Assembly (NCBI RefSeq): GCF_026339935.1
Contig: NZ_JAPEPX010000001.1
Location: 5,669,501-5,733,500 of the forward strand
Source of the DNA: Streptomyces sp. NBC_01551
Lineage (GTDB): Bacteria; Actinomycetota; Actinomycetes; Streptomycetales; Streptomycetaceae
Direction of reading: 5' to 3'
DNA: 64,000 bases
In this document: positions 24,200 through 32,282 of the stretch, piece after piece
Position numbering within the stretch: the stretch's first letter is position 1
How the letters are laid out: the number at the start of each line of letters is the position of its first letter
Translations under genes and position numbers: made by a program
The notes under the pieces: generated by a model
What the model was told of the DNA's origin: nothing
The model's database searches: none
The model's input: the letters and a program-made list of their open reading frames with translations, nothing else

Positions 24200-25733
24200 C
24201 CGAGCGCACGCCCTCGGCCGCGCAGTACGCCGCCAGTACGGCGAGGGCCGCGCCGACGGGCCAGGCCCCGAAGCGGACGTAGAGGGTGGTGCCCCGGGCG
24301 AGCGGGACCTCGTACAGCGCCGCCGCGCTCTGCGAGGTGGACAGCGCGGAGCCGACCCGCTCGCCGGACGGGCCGTACACCGCGCTGATGCCCGTGAGGG
24401 TGGCGTGCACCATGGGGCGGCCGGTCTCGGCGGCGCGCAGGGCGGCGATCGAGGCGTGCTGCGCCGGCGCCCAGCTGTCCTGGAAGGACGAGGTCGCCGA
24501 CTGCGCGATGAGCAGGCCGGCGCCCTCGCGGGCCAGGTACCGGCTCATGTCGGGGAAGGCGGACTCGAAGCAGACCAGCGGGCCCAGCCGGACGTCCGGC
24601 CACCCCGGCAGGTCCATGACCACCGGGGAGGCGCCGCGCACGCGGTCCTCGCCGGCCGCCTTGCCGACCGAGGTGGCCCAGCCGAGCAGCGAGCGGGCCG
24701 GTATGTACTCGCCGAAGGGGACCAGGCGCATCTTGTCGTAGCGGGCGCCGGTGGGGCCCTGGGGGCCGACCAGCACGGCCGACTTGTGAATCCCGGCCAC
24801 GGCGCCGGCCGCGGTCGGCGTGGTCGCTCCGGCGCCCGCGCCCGCCGGTGGTTGCCGGGCGTCCACGTTGACCAGCAGCGGAGCCCCCACCTGCGCCGAC
24901 AGTGCGGCGAGTCGCCGGGCCAGGTCCGGGCGGGCCGTCAGGTCCGCGCCGACACTGCTCTCGCCCCACACCACCAAGTCCGGGCGCTGCCCCGCGAGCT
25001 CCCGGGTCAGGCGCTCCCCGGCGGCGAACCGCCGCTCCGCGCTGTCCGGGCCGTCCGCGACGAGACCCGGCTGTACGACGGCCACCCGCAGCCCGCCCGA
25101 CACCTCCGGCCGGGGCACCCACAGCCACACCACGCCGGTCAGCACCGCGCACCCCGTGATGCCCGCCACCGCCGGGACCCGCGCCGCCGGCGCCGCGATC
25201 AGCAGCACCACCGCGCAGTTCACCGCCACCAGCAGCAGGCTCACCAGCCAGACCCCGCCCACCGAGGCCAGCCGCAGCACCGGCGCCACCTGCCACTGGC
25301 TGGCTCCGAGCAGCCCCCACGGCCCGCCCAGCCCCTGCCAGGACCGGGCCAGCTCCGACAGCAGCCACCCCGCCGGTACGAGGACCAGCGCCGCGCCCGC
25401 CCGCGCCCCGGCGGGGACCCCGCCGAGCAGCTCCCGCACCAGCAGTGCCCACGGGATCCAGAGCAGCCCCAGCAGCGCGGCCAGGGGCAGCAGGAACACG
25501 TGCAGGCTGGGCAGCAGCCAGTGGTGGACGGCCAGGATGAACCCGGCGCCGCCCAGCCACCCCTCCAGCGCGGCGCGCCGCCCGGTCGGCGCGGACCTCA
25601 GCAGCAGCATCCAGGGCACGAGGGCCACGTAGGCGAACCACCAGAGGGCGGGCGCCGGGAAGGCGAGGCAGGGCAACGCGCCGGCGGCGACCGCGGCCGC
25701 CGCACGCCACCACCGGGCCGGCTTCGTGAGCAT
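24138..25733 (-). CDS. lnt: Apolipoprotein N-acyltransferase
   Basis: A 531-residue membrane enzyme that N-acylates the lipidated Cys of lipoproteins. The N-terminal part (about 10-205) has six to seven transmembrane helices and includes the family pattern GGPWG/LLGASQW. The nitrilase-like domain (215-490) shows the catalytic triad Glu258 (VVWGESS), Lys334 (YDKMRLVPFGEY) and Cys388 (LVCFES). A further C-terminal helix anchors it. Streptomyces usually carry two Lnt homologues; which of the two this represents cannot be told. It overlaps convergently with the oxidoreductase gene. Confidence 0.93.
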   Translation of the reverse strand: MLTKPARWWRAAAAVAAGALPCLAFPAPALWWFAYVALVPWMLLLRSAPTGRRAALEGWLGGAGFILAVHHWLLPSLHVFLLPLAALLGLLWIPWALLVRELLGGVPAGARAGAALVLVPAGWLLSELARSWQGLGGPWGLLGASQWQVAPVLRLASVGGVWLVSLLLVAVNCAVVLLIAAPAARVPAVAGITGCAVLTGVVWLWVPRPEVSGGLRVAVVQPGLVADGPDSAERRFAAGERLTRELAGQRPDLVVWGESSVGADLTARPDLARRLAALSAQVGAPLLVNVDARQPPAGAGAGATTPTAAGAVAGIHKSAVLVGPQGPTGARYDKMRLVPFGEYIPARSLLGWATSVGKAAGEDRVRGASPVVMDLPGWPDVRLGPLVCFESAFPDMSRYLAREGAGLLIAQSATSSFQDSWAPAQHASIAALRAAETGRPMVHATLTGISAVYGPSGERVGSALSTSQSAAALYEVPLARGTTLYVRFGAWPVGAALAVLAAYCAAEGVRSVRTGRPAPERTAPRARTARG

Positions 25734-25772
25734 GAGGCGCCTCCGCTTCCAGTGTGGGACGGGCGGGCCGGA

Positions 25773-26243
25773 TCAGCCGGACAAGTGGCGCCACTTCTCG
25801 TGCACGGTGACGCGGCTGAGCCGCCAGCCGTCGCGGGTGCGGGCGAGCGCGAAGGTGTAGCGCCCGGCCGCGACGAAGTTGGGCGCGGCGGCGCCGTCGT
25901 CGCCGGACCCGGCGGCGGACAGCCGCATCGGGTTCACGAAATCCGCTCGCACCTCGGCCGAGTCCCCGGGCGAACCGCCCAGGTCCTCCAGCCGGATCAG
26001 CCGGTTGACGATCAGGTGCTGCCGTACGGGGAACAGCCGCATGGTCTGCTCGAGCCAGTCCGCGACCTGCACCGCGGGGCCCTCGATCCCGCCCGCCGAG
26101 CTGTAGTCGGCCCGGCCGGACGGGACGAACAGGGCGCGGTAGGCGTCCCAGTCCCCGTCGTCCACGGCCACGGCGTACCCCGAGACCACCTCGTCGATGG
26201 CGAGGCGGTCCATTACCGTCGCGAGGTCCACACGCTGCGTCAT
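25773..26243 (-). CDS. SnoaL-like / NTF2-fold protein
   Basis: A 156-residue nuclear-transport-factor-2-fold protein. The N terminus (DRLAIDEVVSGYAVAVDDGDWDAYRALFVPSGRADYS) is the typical SnoaL_4 start, and the central strand QHLIVNRLIRLE and C-terminal GRYTFALARTRDGWRLSRVTVHEKW complete the cone fold. This fold covers cyclases, dehydratases and isomerases as well as non-enzymatic proteins; its role is unknown. It lies upstream of lnt on the same strand (gap 39 bp), so co-transcription is possible. Confidence 0.8.
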   Translation of the reverse strand: MTQRVDLATVMDRLAIDEVVSGYAVAVDDGDWDAYRALFVPSGRADYSSAGGIEGPAVQVADWLEQTMRLFPVRQHLIVNRLIRLEDLGGSPGDSAEVRADFVNPMRLSAAGSGDDGAAAPNFVAAGRYTFALARTRDGWRLSRVTVHEKWRHLSG

Positions 26244-26312
26244 CGGGTCAGTGTGGAGGCGCGGGCCGCCCAGGCCAAGGGGCGTGCGCGTACGGGATCT
26301 CCGTCGGCGCGG

Positions 26313-26489
26313 TCAGTGACCGGAATGTGCCTCCCGCTGCCGCACCACGACGAGGAACGCGTCGGTGGCCAGGTCCATCACCACCTCGGCCGGCACGCCC
26401 TCCCGCATCCGCTCCGCGGCGTACTCCTCGGCCGGCCAGCTTCCCCTCGGACTACCGGCCGGAAAACGCTCCAACACCACGCGACCCAT
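26313..26489 (-). CDS. Small hypothetical protein
   Basis: A 58-residue protein, ATG at 26489 preceded by an AGGGGGTG ribosome site. The sequence is acidic/amphipathic (EEYAAERMREGVPAEVVMDLATDAFLVVVRQ) with strong G/C third-position bias, supporting coding. No domain is recognised. Confidence 0.6.
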   Translation of the reverse strand: MGRVVLERFPAGSPRGSWPAEEYAAERMREGVPAEVVMDLATDAFLVVVRQREAHSGH

Positions 26490-26604
26490 GGGACACCCCC
26501 TGCTGCTTGCCTTCAGGTCTCTCCAGGCACAACGACGCGGAGGCCGCCCGGGAACGTTCCCGAGCGGCCTCCGGTTCACGCGTCCTGGTGACGCGAAGGG
26601 GTGG

Positions 26605-27483
26605 CTAGGACCCGGACTCGCCGGCGTGCGGGCTCAGCACGCCCGCGGCGATCAGGGCGAACAGGGCGATGCCCAGCAGGATCCGGTAGATCACGAACGG
26701 CATGAAGCTCTTGGTGGAGATGAACTTCATGAACCACGCGATCACGGCGTAGCCGACGAAGAAGGCGATGACCGTCGCGAAGATCGTCGGTCCCCAGGAG
26801 ATGTGGCCCGGGTTCTCCATCACGTCCTTGATCTCGAACGCGCCCGAGGCCAGGACGGCCGGGATGGCGAGGAGGAAGGAGTACCGGGCCGCCGCCTCGC
26901 GGGTGAAGCCCAGCAGCAGACCGCCGGAGATCGTCGCGCCGGACCGGGAGACGCCCGGGATCAGGGCCATCGCCTGGCATACACCGAAGATCAGGCCGTC
27001 CTTGACGCCCAGTTCCTTCAGCGTCTTGCGGCTGCGGATCGCGCGGTGGCGGCCGCCCTCCTCGTCACGCGCGGCCAGCCGGTCGGCGATGCCGAGCACG
27101 ATGCCCATCACGATGAGGGTGGTGGCGGTCAGCCGCAGGTCGCGGGCAGGGCCCACGATCGCGTCCTTGAACACAAGGCCGAGGACACCGATCGGGATCG
27201 ACCCGACGATCACCAGCCAGCCCATCTTCGCGTCCTGCTCCGAGCGCAGCGCCTTGGTGTAGAGCGAGCGGAACCAGGTGGAGACGATCCGCGCGATGTC
27301 CTTGCGGAAGTAGATCAGCACGGCGGCCTCGGTGCCGATCTGGGTGATGGCGGTGAAGGCAGCTCCGGGATCGTGCCAGCCGGCGAACGCCGCGGTCAGC
27401 CGCAGATGGGCGCTGGAGGAGATCGGGAGGAACTCCGTAAGCCCCTGGACGAGACCGAGGATTAGGGATTCGAACCAGCTCAT
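26605..27483 (-). CDS. uppP: Undecaprenyl-diphosphatase UppP (BacA)
   Basis: A 292-residue integral membrane phosphatase that recycles undecaprenyl diphosphate to the monophosphate for peptidoglycan synthesis; overproduction gives bacitracin resistance. Signatures: GLVQGLTEFLPISSSAHL (10-27, with catalytic Glu and Ser/His) and LIPGVSRSGATI with the essential Arg. About eight hydrophobic segments. The TVP38-like gene lies 48 bp upstream on the same strand, so the two may be co-expressed. Confidence 0.95.
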   Translation of the reverse strand: MSWFESLILGLVQGLTEFLPISSSAHLRLTAAFAGWHDPGAAFTAITQIGTEAAVLIYFRKDIARIVSTWFRSLYTKALRSEQDAKMGWLVIVGSIPIGVLGLVFKDAIVGPARDLRLTATTLIVMGIVLGIADRLAARDEEGGRHRAIRSRKTLKELGVKDGLIFGVCQAMALIPGVSRSGATISGGLLLGFTREAAARYSFLLAIPAVLASGAFEIKDVMENPGHISWGPTIFATVIAFFVGYAVIAWFMKFISTKSFMPFVIYRILLGIALFALIAAGVLSPHAGESGS

Positions 27484-27531
27484 GTCGGGGTGCGCTCGTC
27501 CTTGTGATCGTCGGGCAGTTCGGGTCCGATG

Positions 27532-28248
27532 CTAGGGCCCGTGGGAAGCGGCCGTGACCACAGGGGGGTGTTGGGGCGCCTGCTCACGCGGGGCGGGCGG
27601 TGCGAACCGGTGCCGCTCGCGCCAGGCGACGGCCCCCGCGACGACCGCGGAGACGGCGATGAAGCCGAACGAGGCCAGGAACGCCGGGGAACCCGGGGAG
27701 GAGGCACTGGACCCCGCGATCACGTACGCGGCGGTGTTGGGGACCGTGCCGATCGCGGTGGCCAGCAGGAACGGCAGCCAGCCGCAACGGGAGACGGCCG
27801 CGCAGTAGTTGGCGGCCGCGAACGGCACCCCGGGGAAGATCCGGACCGCGAGCATCGAGCGGAAGCCGTGCCGGCTGAGCTGGCCGTCGGCCGCCTTCAG
27901 CCAGCGCCCGCGAAGGTACGGACGCAACGCCTCCTGGCCCATGATCCGGCCGAGGCCGAAGGAGATCCCGGCGCCCAGGACCGTCCCGCCGACCGCCGCG
28001 ACCAGGCCGAACTGGGTCCCGAAGACGGCTCCCGCCGCGAGGTTGAGCAGGGGTCGCGGGACGAACGCCGCCGTGCAGAGCCCGTACGCGGCCGCGAACA
28101 GCAGCACCGCCGCGCCGACGGGCAGTCCCGGCGGCCAGCCCTCCGAGAGGATGCGCTGGGGCTCGTACAGCAGCACGCACACCCCGGCCGCCACGAGCAG
28201 CAGGACGAGCAGCGCAAGCCGGGTCCACGGCGCGAGGAGGAGGGACAT
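27532..28248 (-). CDS. TVP38/TMEM64 (VTT-domain) membrane protein
   Basis: A 238-residue DedA-superfamily membrane protein. Core SNARE-associated/VTT motif: AAFVPRPLLNLAAGAVFGTQFGLVAAVGGTVLGAGISFGLGRIMG and the RIFPGVPFAAANYCAAVSRCGWLPFLLATAIGTVPNTAAYVIAG block that includes the re-entrant loop Arg and Pro. Relatives transport lipids, including undecaprenyl phosphate in some DedA proteins. Its position directly upstream of uppP suggests a role in the same lipid cycle (inference). Confidence 0.85.
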   Translation of the reverse strand: MSLLLAPWTRLALLVLLLVAAGVCVLLYEPQRILSEGWPPGLPVGAAVLLFAAAYGLCTAAFVPRPLLNLAAGAVFGTQFGLVAAVGGTVLGAGISFGLGRIMGQEALRPYLRGRWLKAADGQLSRHGFRSMLAVRIFPGVPFAAANYCAAVSRCGWLPFLLATAIGTVPNTAAYVIAGSSASSPGSPAFLASFGFIAVSAVVAGAVAWRERHRFAPPAPREQAPQHPPVVTAASHGP

Positions 28249-28297
28249 CCCGGGAGACTAGCCGACGTATGCGGCGTCGCGCCGTAATCTGGGCCTC

Positions 28298-29014
28298 ATG
28301 CGGCCGAACGACCAGCGACCCCCGGGTGTTCCGCTCAGCGCCCTCGCCGACCTGCTGACCGAGCGCCTGATCGCGGCGTACGGAGCGGCTGCCGACCCGG
28401 AGCGGGCCGGGCAGATGGCCGCGTACATGAAGGACGTCGCGCCGTTCCTCGGGATCCGCACCCCGCTGCGCCGCGAACTGTCCCGGGCCGTGACCAAGGA
28501 CACCCCGGAGCCGGCCGAGGCGGACTGCGCGGCGCTCGCGCTGCGCTGCTGGGGCCTCGCGGAGCGTGAGTACCAGTACTTCGCGGCGGACTACCTGCGG
28601 CGGCACGTGTCCCGCTGCTCCTCCGGGTTCCTGCCCGTCGTGCGGCACCTGATCGTCACCGTCCCCTGGTGGGACACCGTGGACACGCTCGCCGCGCACA
28701 CCGTCGGCCCGCTGGTGGCCGCCGACCCCGGGCTGCGGGCCGTGATGGACGAGTGGATCGGGGACGAGCACCTCTGGGTCGCCCGCACCGCCCTCCTGCA
28801 CCAGCTGCGCTACAAGGAGGCGACCGACACCGGGCGGCTCTTCGCCTACTGCCGCCGCCAGGCGGGCCACCCGGACTTCTTCGTCCGCAAGGCGATCGGC
28901 TGGGCGCTGCGCGAGTACGCCAAGACCGACCCGGAGGCCGTGCGCGCGTTCGTCACGGCCGAACGGGGCTCGCTGTCCCCGCTGTCGGTGCGCGAGGCTC
29001 TCAAGAACCTCTGA
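28298..29014 (+). CDS. DNA alkylation repair protein (AlkD-like)
   Basis: A 238-residue HEAT-like alpha-solenoid protein of the AlkC/AlkD superfamily, which excises N3/N7-alkylated purines. Signature pieces are MAAYMKDVAPFLGIRTPLRRELSR, EREYQYFAADYLRRH, VPWWDTVDTLAAHTVGPLV (the WxxxD pattern at the lesion pocket) and KAIGWALREYAKTDPEAV. ATG at 28298. Divergent from the TVP38 gene. A single gene before tuf3. Confidence 0.88.
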   Translation: MRPNDQRPPGVPLSALADLLTERLIAAYGAAADPERAGQMAAYMKDVAPFLGIRTPLRRELSRAVTKDTPEPAEADCAALALRCWGLAEREYQYFAADYLRRHVSRCSSGFLPVVRHLIVTVPWWDTVDTLAAHTVGPLVAADPGLRAVMDEWIGDEHLWVARTALLHQLRYKEATDTGRLFAYCRRQAGHPDFFVRKAIGWALREYAKTDPEAVRAFVTAERGSLSPLSVREALKNL

Positions 29015-29170
29015 CCGGGGGGAAATTCATTCGACGCCGCCCCGGCCCTCCGGCAGGATCAGGGGCATGTCCCGGTACGCCTTCCCCGCAGCGCCGTCCG
29101 CAGTCGCGGACGCGCCGAAGGCTGCCCTCCCCGCAGCGGCACCCGCTCCCGCCGCGTTCGGCGGCGCACG

Positions 29171-29256
29171 AAGCTGACCCTTCCCGGATCGTCCGGCGGA
29201 CCCCACAGGGGGAGGGTCGGTTCGCTCCAGGGGTCCCGTCTCCAGCTTCGGAAGCA
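29171..29256 (+). promoter_or_regulatory. Structured 5' leader of tuf3
   Basis: In the 256-bp gap before the EF-Tu gene, nested inverted repeats are visible. AAGCTG (29171-29176) pairs with CAGCTT (29243-29248), and GACCCTTCCC (29176-29185) pairs largely with GGGGGAGGGTC (29208-29218). A competing small hairpin GCTTC-G-GAAGC lies at 29246-29256. The start codon follows 15 bp later with only a weak GGGAAGA. It could be a regulatory leader; no known family was recognised. Confidence 0.4.
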
Positions 29257-29270
29257 CTCGGGAAGACATC

Positions 29271-30452
29271 ATGGCCAAGACGGCCTTCGTACGCACCAAG
29301 CCGCACCTCAACATCGGCACCATGGGTCACGTCGACCACGGCAAGACCACGCTCACCGCCGCCATCACCAAGGTCCTCGCCGCGCGGGGCGGCGCCTCCT
29401 TCGTACCCTTCGACCGGATCGACCGGGCCCCGGAGGAGTCCCGGCGCGGGATCACCATCAACCTCACGCACGTCGAGTACGAGACCGACACCCGCCACTA
29501 CGCCCACGTGGACATGCCGGGCCACGCCGACTACATCAAGAACATGGTCACTGGCGCCGCCCAGCTCGACGGGGCGATCCTCGTCGTCTCCGCGCTCGAC
29601 GGCGTCATGCCACAGACCGCCGAGCACGTCCTGCTCGCCCGCCAAGTCGGCGTGAACCACATCGTGGTGGCGCTCAACAAGGCGGACGCCGGGGACCCCG
29701 AGCTCACCGACCTGGTCGAGCTGGAGGTCCGCGAGCTGCTCACCGCGCACGGCTACGGCGGGGACGCCGCTCCCGTCGTACGGGTCTCCGGGCTCGGGGC
29801 GCTGGAGGGCGACCCGCGCTGGACCGGGGCGATCGAGGCGTTGCTGGACGCGGTCGACACGTACGTCCCGATGCCCGTGCGGTACACGGACGCGCCGTTC
29901 CTGCTGCCGGTGGAGAACGTGCTGACCATCACCGGGCGCGGGACCGTCGTGACCGGCGCCGTCGAGCGCGGCAGCGTCCGCCCGGGCGACCGGGTGAGCG
30001 TCCTCGGCGGCGACGGCGAGGCCGTCGAGACCGTGGTCACGGGCCTGGAGACCTTCGGGAAGCCGATGGAGTCCGCCGAGGCCGGCGACAACGTCGCTCT
30101 GCTGCTGCGCGGGGTGCCGCGCGACGGCGTGCGCCGCGGGCACGTGGTGGCCGCGCCCGGCAGCGTGCGGCCGCGCCGACGCTTCACGGCGCGGGTGTAC
30201 GTGCTCTCCGGACGGGAGGGCGGCCGCACGACACCGGTCGCCAGCGGGTACCGGCCGCAGTTCTACATCCGGACCGCCGACGTGGTCGGGGACGTGGACC
30301 TGGGCGAGGCCGCGGTGGCCCCGCCCGGCGAGACGGTCACCATGACCGTCGAGCTGGGGCGGGACGTCCCGCTGGAGGCGGGGCTCGGCTTCGCCATCCG
30401 CGAGGGCGGCCGGACGGTCGGCGCGGGCACGGTGACCACCGTGCTCGACTGA
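29271..30452 (+). CDS. tuf3: Divergent elongation factor Tu (EF-Tu3)
   Basis: A 393-residue EF-Tu paralogue, close in architecture to the main EF-Tu but clearly divergent. The P-loop GHVDHGKT is at 19-26, switch GITIN at 60-64, DMPGH at 81-85 (main EF-Tu has DCPGH) and NKAD at 136-139. The usual SALKALEG becomes SGLGALEG, losing the Lys. Domain 3 keeps [12 protein letters not shown] near the end, but GLRF is GLGF. Streptomyces genomes often carry such a minor tuf3 in addition to tuf1; in the species studied it is expressed at low level and linked to the stringent response. No other ribosomal genes are adjacent. Confidence 0.92.
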   Translation: MAKTAFVRTKPHLNIGTMGHVDHGKTTLTAAITKVLAARGGASFVPFDRIDRAPEESRRGITINLTHVEYETDTRHYAHVDMPGHADYIKNMVTGAAQLDGAILVVSALDGVMPQTAEHVLLARQVGVNHIVVALNKADAGDPELTDLVELEVRELLTAHGYGGDAAPVVRVSGLGALEGDPRWTGAIEALLDAVDTYVPMPVRYTDAPFLLPVENVLTITGRGTVVTGAVERGSVRPGDRVSVLGGDGEAVETVVTGLETFGKPMESAEAGDNVALLLRGVPRDGVRRGHVVAAPGSVRPRRRFTARVYVLSGREGGRTTPVASGYRPQFYIRTADVVGDVDLGEAAVAPPGETVTMTVELGRDVPLEAGLGFAIREGGRTVGAGTVTTVLD

Positions 30453-30480
30453 AGCCCACTCGCGCGGGGGCGACCCCTTG

Positions 30481-30527
30481 GTGGTGACGGCGGACGGCGT
30501 GCGCCAGACTGCCGTCACCACTGGCGC
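30481..30527 (+). promoter_or_regulatory. Interlocking inverted repeats between tuf3 and the patatin gene
   Basis: GTGGTGACGGC (30481-30491) is inverted at GCCGTCACCAC (30511-30521), an 11-bp perfect match. GCGCCAG (30501-30507) lies in its loop and is inverted at CTGGCGC (30521-30527) outside it. The A-B-A'-B' order would allow alternative hairpins or a pseudoknot. It may combine tuf3 termination with control of the next gene, whose start is 21 bp downstream. Confidence 0.5.
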
Positions 30528-30547
30528 GTGAAGAGGGGCGGACGGAC

Positions 30548-31411
30548 ATGGGAAGCGGCGGCGACACGGCACTGGTGCTCGGCGGCGGGGGACTCACCGG
30601 CGTCGGCTGGGAGTCCGGGATCCTGTACGGCCTCGCCCGCGCTGGCGTGGACCTGAGCACCGCGGACCTCGTCGTCGGCACCTCGGCGGGCTCGCTCGTC
30701 GGCGCCCAGCTCACCTCCGGGCTGCTCACCCCGCAGGAGCTCTACGAGCGCCAGCTCGGCGACGGCTCCGGGGAACCGGTGGCCCGGTTGGGGGTCGGGC
30801 TCGTCGCCAAGTACGCCGTCGCGATGGCCCGGTCCCGGGACGCCACGGCCTACCGGCAGCGGGTCGGCGCCATGGCCCTCGCCGCCGCCGGGACCACCGA
30901 CGAGGCGGAGCGGCGCGAGGTGCTGGCGGCCCGGCTCGTCTCGCACGAGTGGCCCGAGCGCCGCCTCGTCGTCACCGCCGTCGACGCCCTGAGCGGCGAG
31001 CTGGCCGCCTTCGACCGCGAGAGCGGCGCCGGGCTGCTGGACGCCGTCTCGGCGAGCTGCGCGGTGCCGATGGTGTGGCCGCCCGCGACGGTGGGCGGGC
31101 GGCGCTTCATCGACGGCGGGATCCGCTCCGCGACCAACGCCGATCTGGCCGCCGGACATGCCCGCGTCGTCATCATCGCGCCCATGGCCCTCGGTGCCGG
31201 GCTGATCCCCTCGCCCGCCGCTCAGGCGGCGCGGCTGCGGGAGGAAGGCGCGCGGGTGCTGCTGATCACGCCGTCCTCGGCGGCCCGCAAGGCCTTCGGG
31301 CGCAACGTACTGGACCCGGCCCGGCGGGCGCCGGCGGCGCGGGCCGGGCTCGCGCAGGCGGCGGAGCACGCCGCCGAGGCCGCCGCGATCTGGTCCGGCC
31401 CGGCGGCCTGA
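30548..31411 (+). CDS. Patatin-like phospholipase
   Basis: A 287-residue bacterial patatin (acyl-hydrolase, RssA/YlbK-like). Features in order: oxyanion loop LGGGGLTGVGWESG (11-24), nucleophile elbow GTSAGS (Ser46) and catalytic DGG (Asp189) in FIDGGIRSATNADLAAGH. There is no signal peptide, so it probably acts on the cytoplasmic face of the membrane. It is followed at 10 bp by the spermidine-synthase-like gene, likely in one operon. Confidence 0.9.
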   Translation: MGSGGDTALVLGGGGLTGVGWESGILYGLARAGVDLSTADLVVGTSAGSLVGAQLTSGLLTPQELYERQLGDGSGEPVARLGVGLVAKYAVAMARSRDATAYRQRVGAMALAAAGTTDEAERREVLAARLVSHEWPERRLVVTAVDALSGELAAFDRESGAGLLDAVSASCAVPMVWPPATVGGRRFIDGGIRSATNADLAAGHARVVIIAPMALGAGLIPSPAAQAARLREEGARVLLITPSSAARKAFGRNVLDPARRAPAARAGLAQAAEHAAEAAAIWSGPAA

Positions 31412-31421
31412 CAATGGTGGG

Positions 31422-32270
31422 GTGAGCGACGAACAGATCCCGGTGATCCGGGAAGTGGGCCAGGGCACCGCCAAGCTGATGCCGGACGTGGACCGGGAGC
31501 GGGCCTGGCTGCTGACCGTCGACGGGGCCCCGCAGTCGTACGTGGACCTGGACGAGCCGGAGCACCTGGAGTTCGAGTACGTACGCCGACTCGCGCACGT
31601 GCTCGACTGCGCGGCGGAGCCGGGGGCCGGGCTGGACCTCCTGCACCTGGGCGGGGGCGCACTGACCCTGCCGCGCTACACGGCGGTGACCCGGCCGGGC
31701 TCCCGGCAGACGGTGGTCGAGTTCGACGCGCCACTGGTGGAACTGGTCGCGGAGCACCTCCCGCTGGCCGACGGCGCGCGGGTGGCGGTGCACGCCGCCG
31801 ACGCCCGCGCGTGGCTGGAGGGCGCGGCCGCCGGGAGCGCGGACGTGATCGTGGCCGACGTGTTCGGCGGCTCGCGGGTCCCGGCGCAGCTCACGTCCGC
31901 CGAGTACGCCCGGGAGGTGGCGCGGGTGCTGCGCCCCGGCGGGCTGTACGCGGCGAATCTGGCCGACGGGGCGCCGTTCGGCTTCCTTAAGGCGCAGCTG
32001 GCGAACTTCGGGGCGGTGTTCGGGGAGCTCGCGCTGATCGCCGAGCCGTCCGTGCTGCGCGGGCGCCGGTTCGGGAACGCGGTGCTGGTGGCGTCGGACC
32101 GGGAGCTGCCGCTGGCGGACCTGACGCGGCGCTGCGCGGCGGACGTGTTCCCCGCCCGCGTCGAGGCGGGGCCGGCGCTGGCCCGCTTCATGCGGGGCGC
32201 ACTGCCGGTGCCGGACGCGGACGCCGTGTCCTCGCCGGAGCCACCGGAAGGCGCCTTCAGCGTGGGCTGA
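31422..32270 (+). CDS. Spermidine-synthase-like methyltransferase-fold protein
   Basis: A 282-residue protein with a class I SAM-binding Rossmann fold of the spermidine-synthase-like group: LLHLGGGALTLPRY (motif I, near 69-82), VVEFDAPLVEL (acidic loop), HAADARAWL, ADVIVADVFGGSRVPAQL. The aminopropyltransferase GGGDG motif is GGGAL here, so polyamine synthesis is doubtful. Start GTG 31422. Its TGA and the stop of the convergent MFS gene lie inside one palindrome. Confidence 0.82.
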   Translation: MSDEQIPVIREVGQGTAKLMPDVDRERAWLLTVDGAPQSYVDLDEPEHLEFEYVRRLAHVLDCAAEPGAGLDLLHLGGGALTLPRYTAVTRPGSRQTVVEFDAPLVELVAEHLPLADGARVAVHAADARAWLEGAAAGSADVIVADVFGGSRVPAQLTSAEYAREVARVLRPGGLYAANLADGAPFGFLKAQLANFGAVFGELALIAEPSVLRGRRFGNAVLVASDRELPLADLTRRCAADVFPARVEAGPALARFMRGALPVPDADAVSSPEPPEGAFSVG

Positions 32271-32282
32271 GCCCGGGCTCAG
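32267..32282. other. Palindrome containing both convergent stop codons
   Basis: CTGAGCCCGGGCTCAG is a perfect 16-bp palindrome. Its TGA (32268-32270) ends the methyltransferase-like gene and its TCA (32279-32281) is the MFS gene's stop read from the other strand. It may act as a minimal two-way terminator. Confidence 0.6.
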
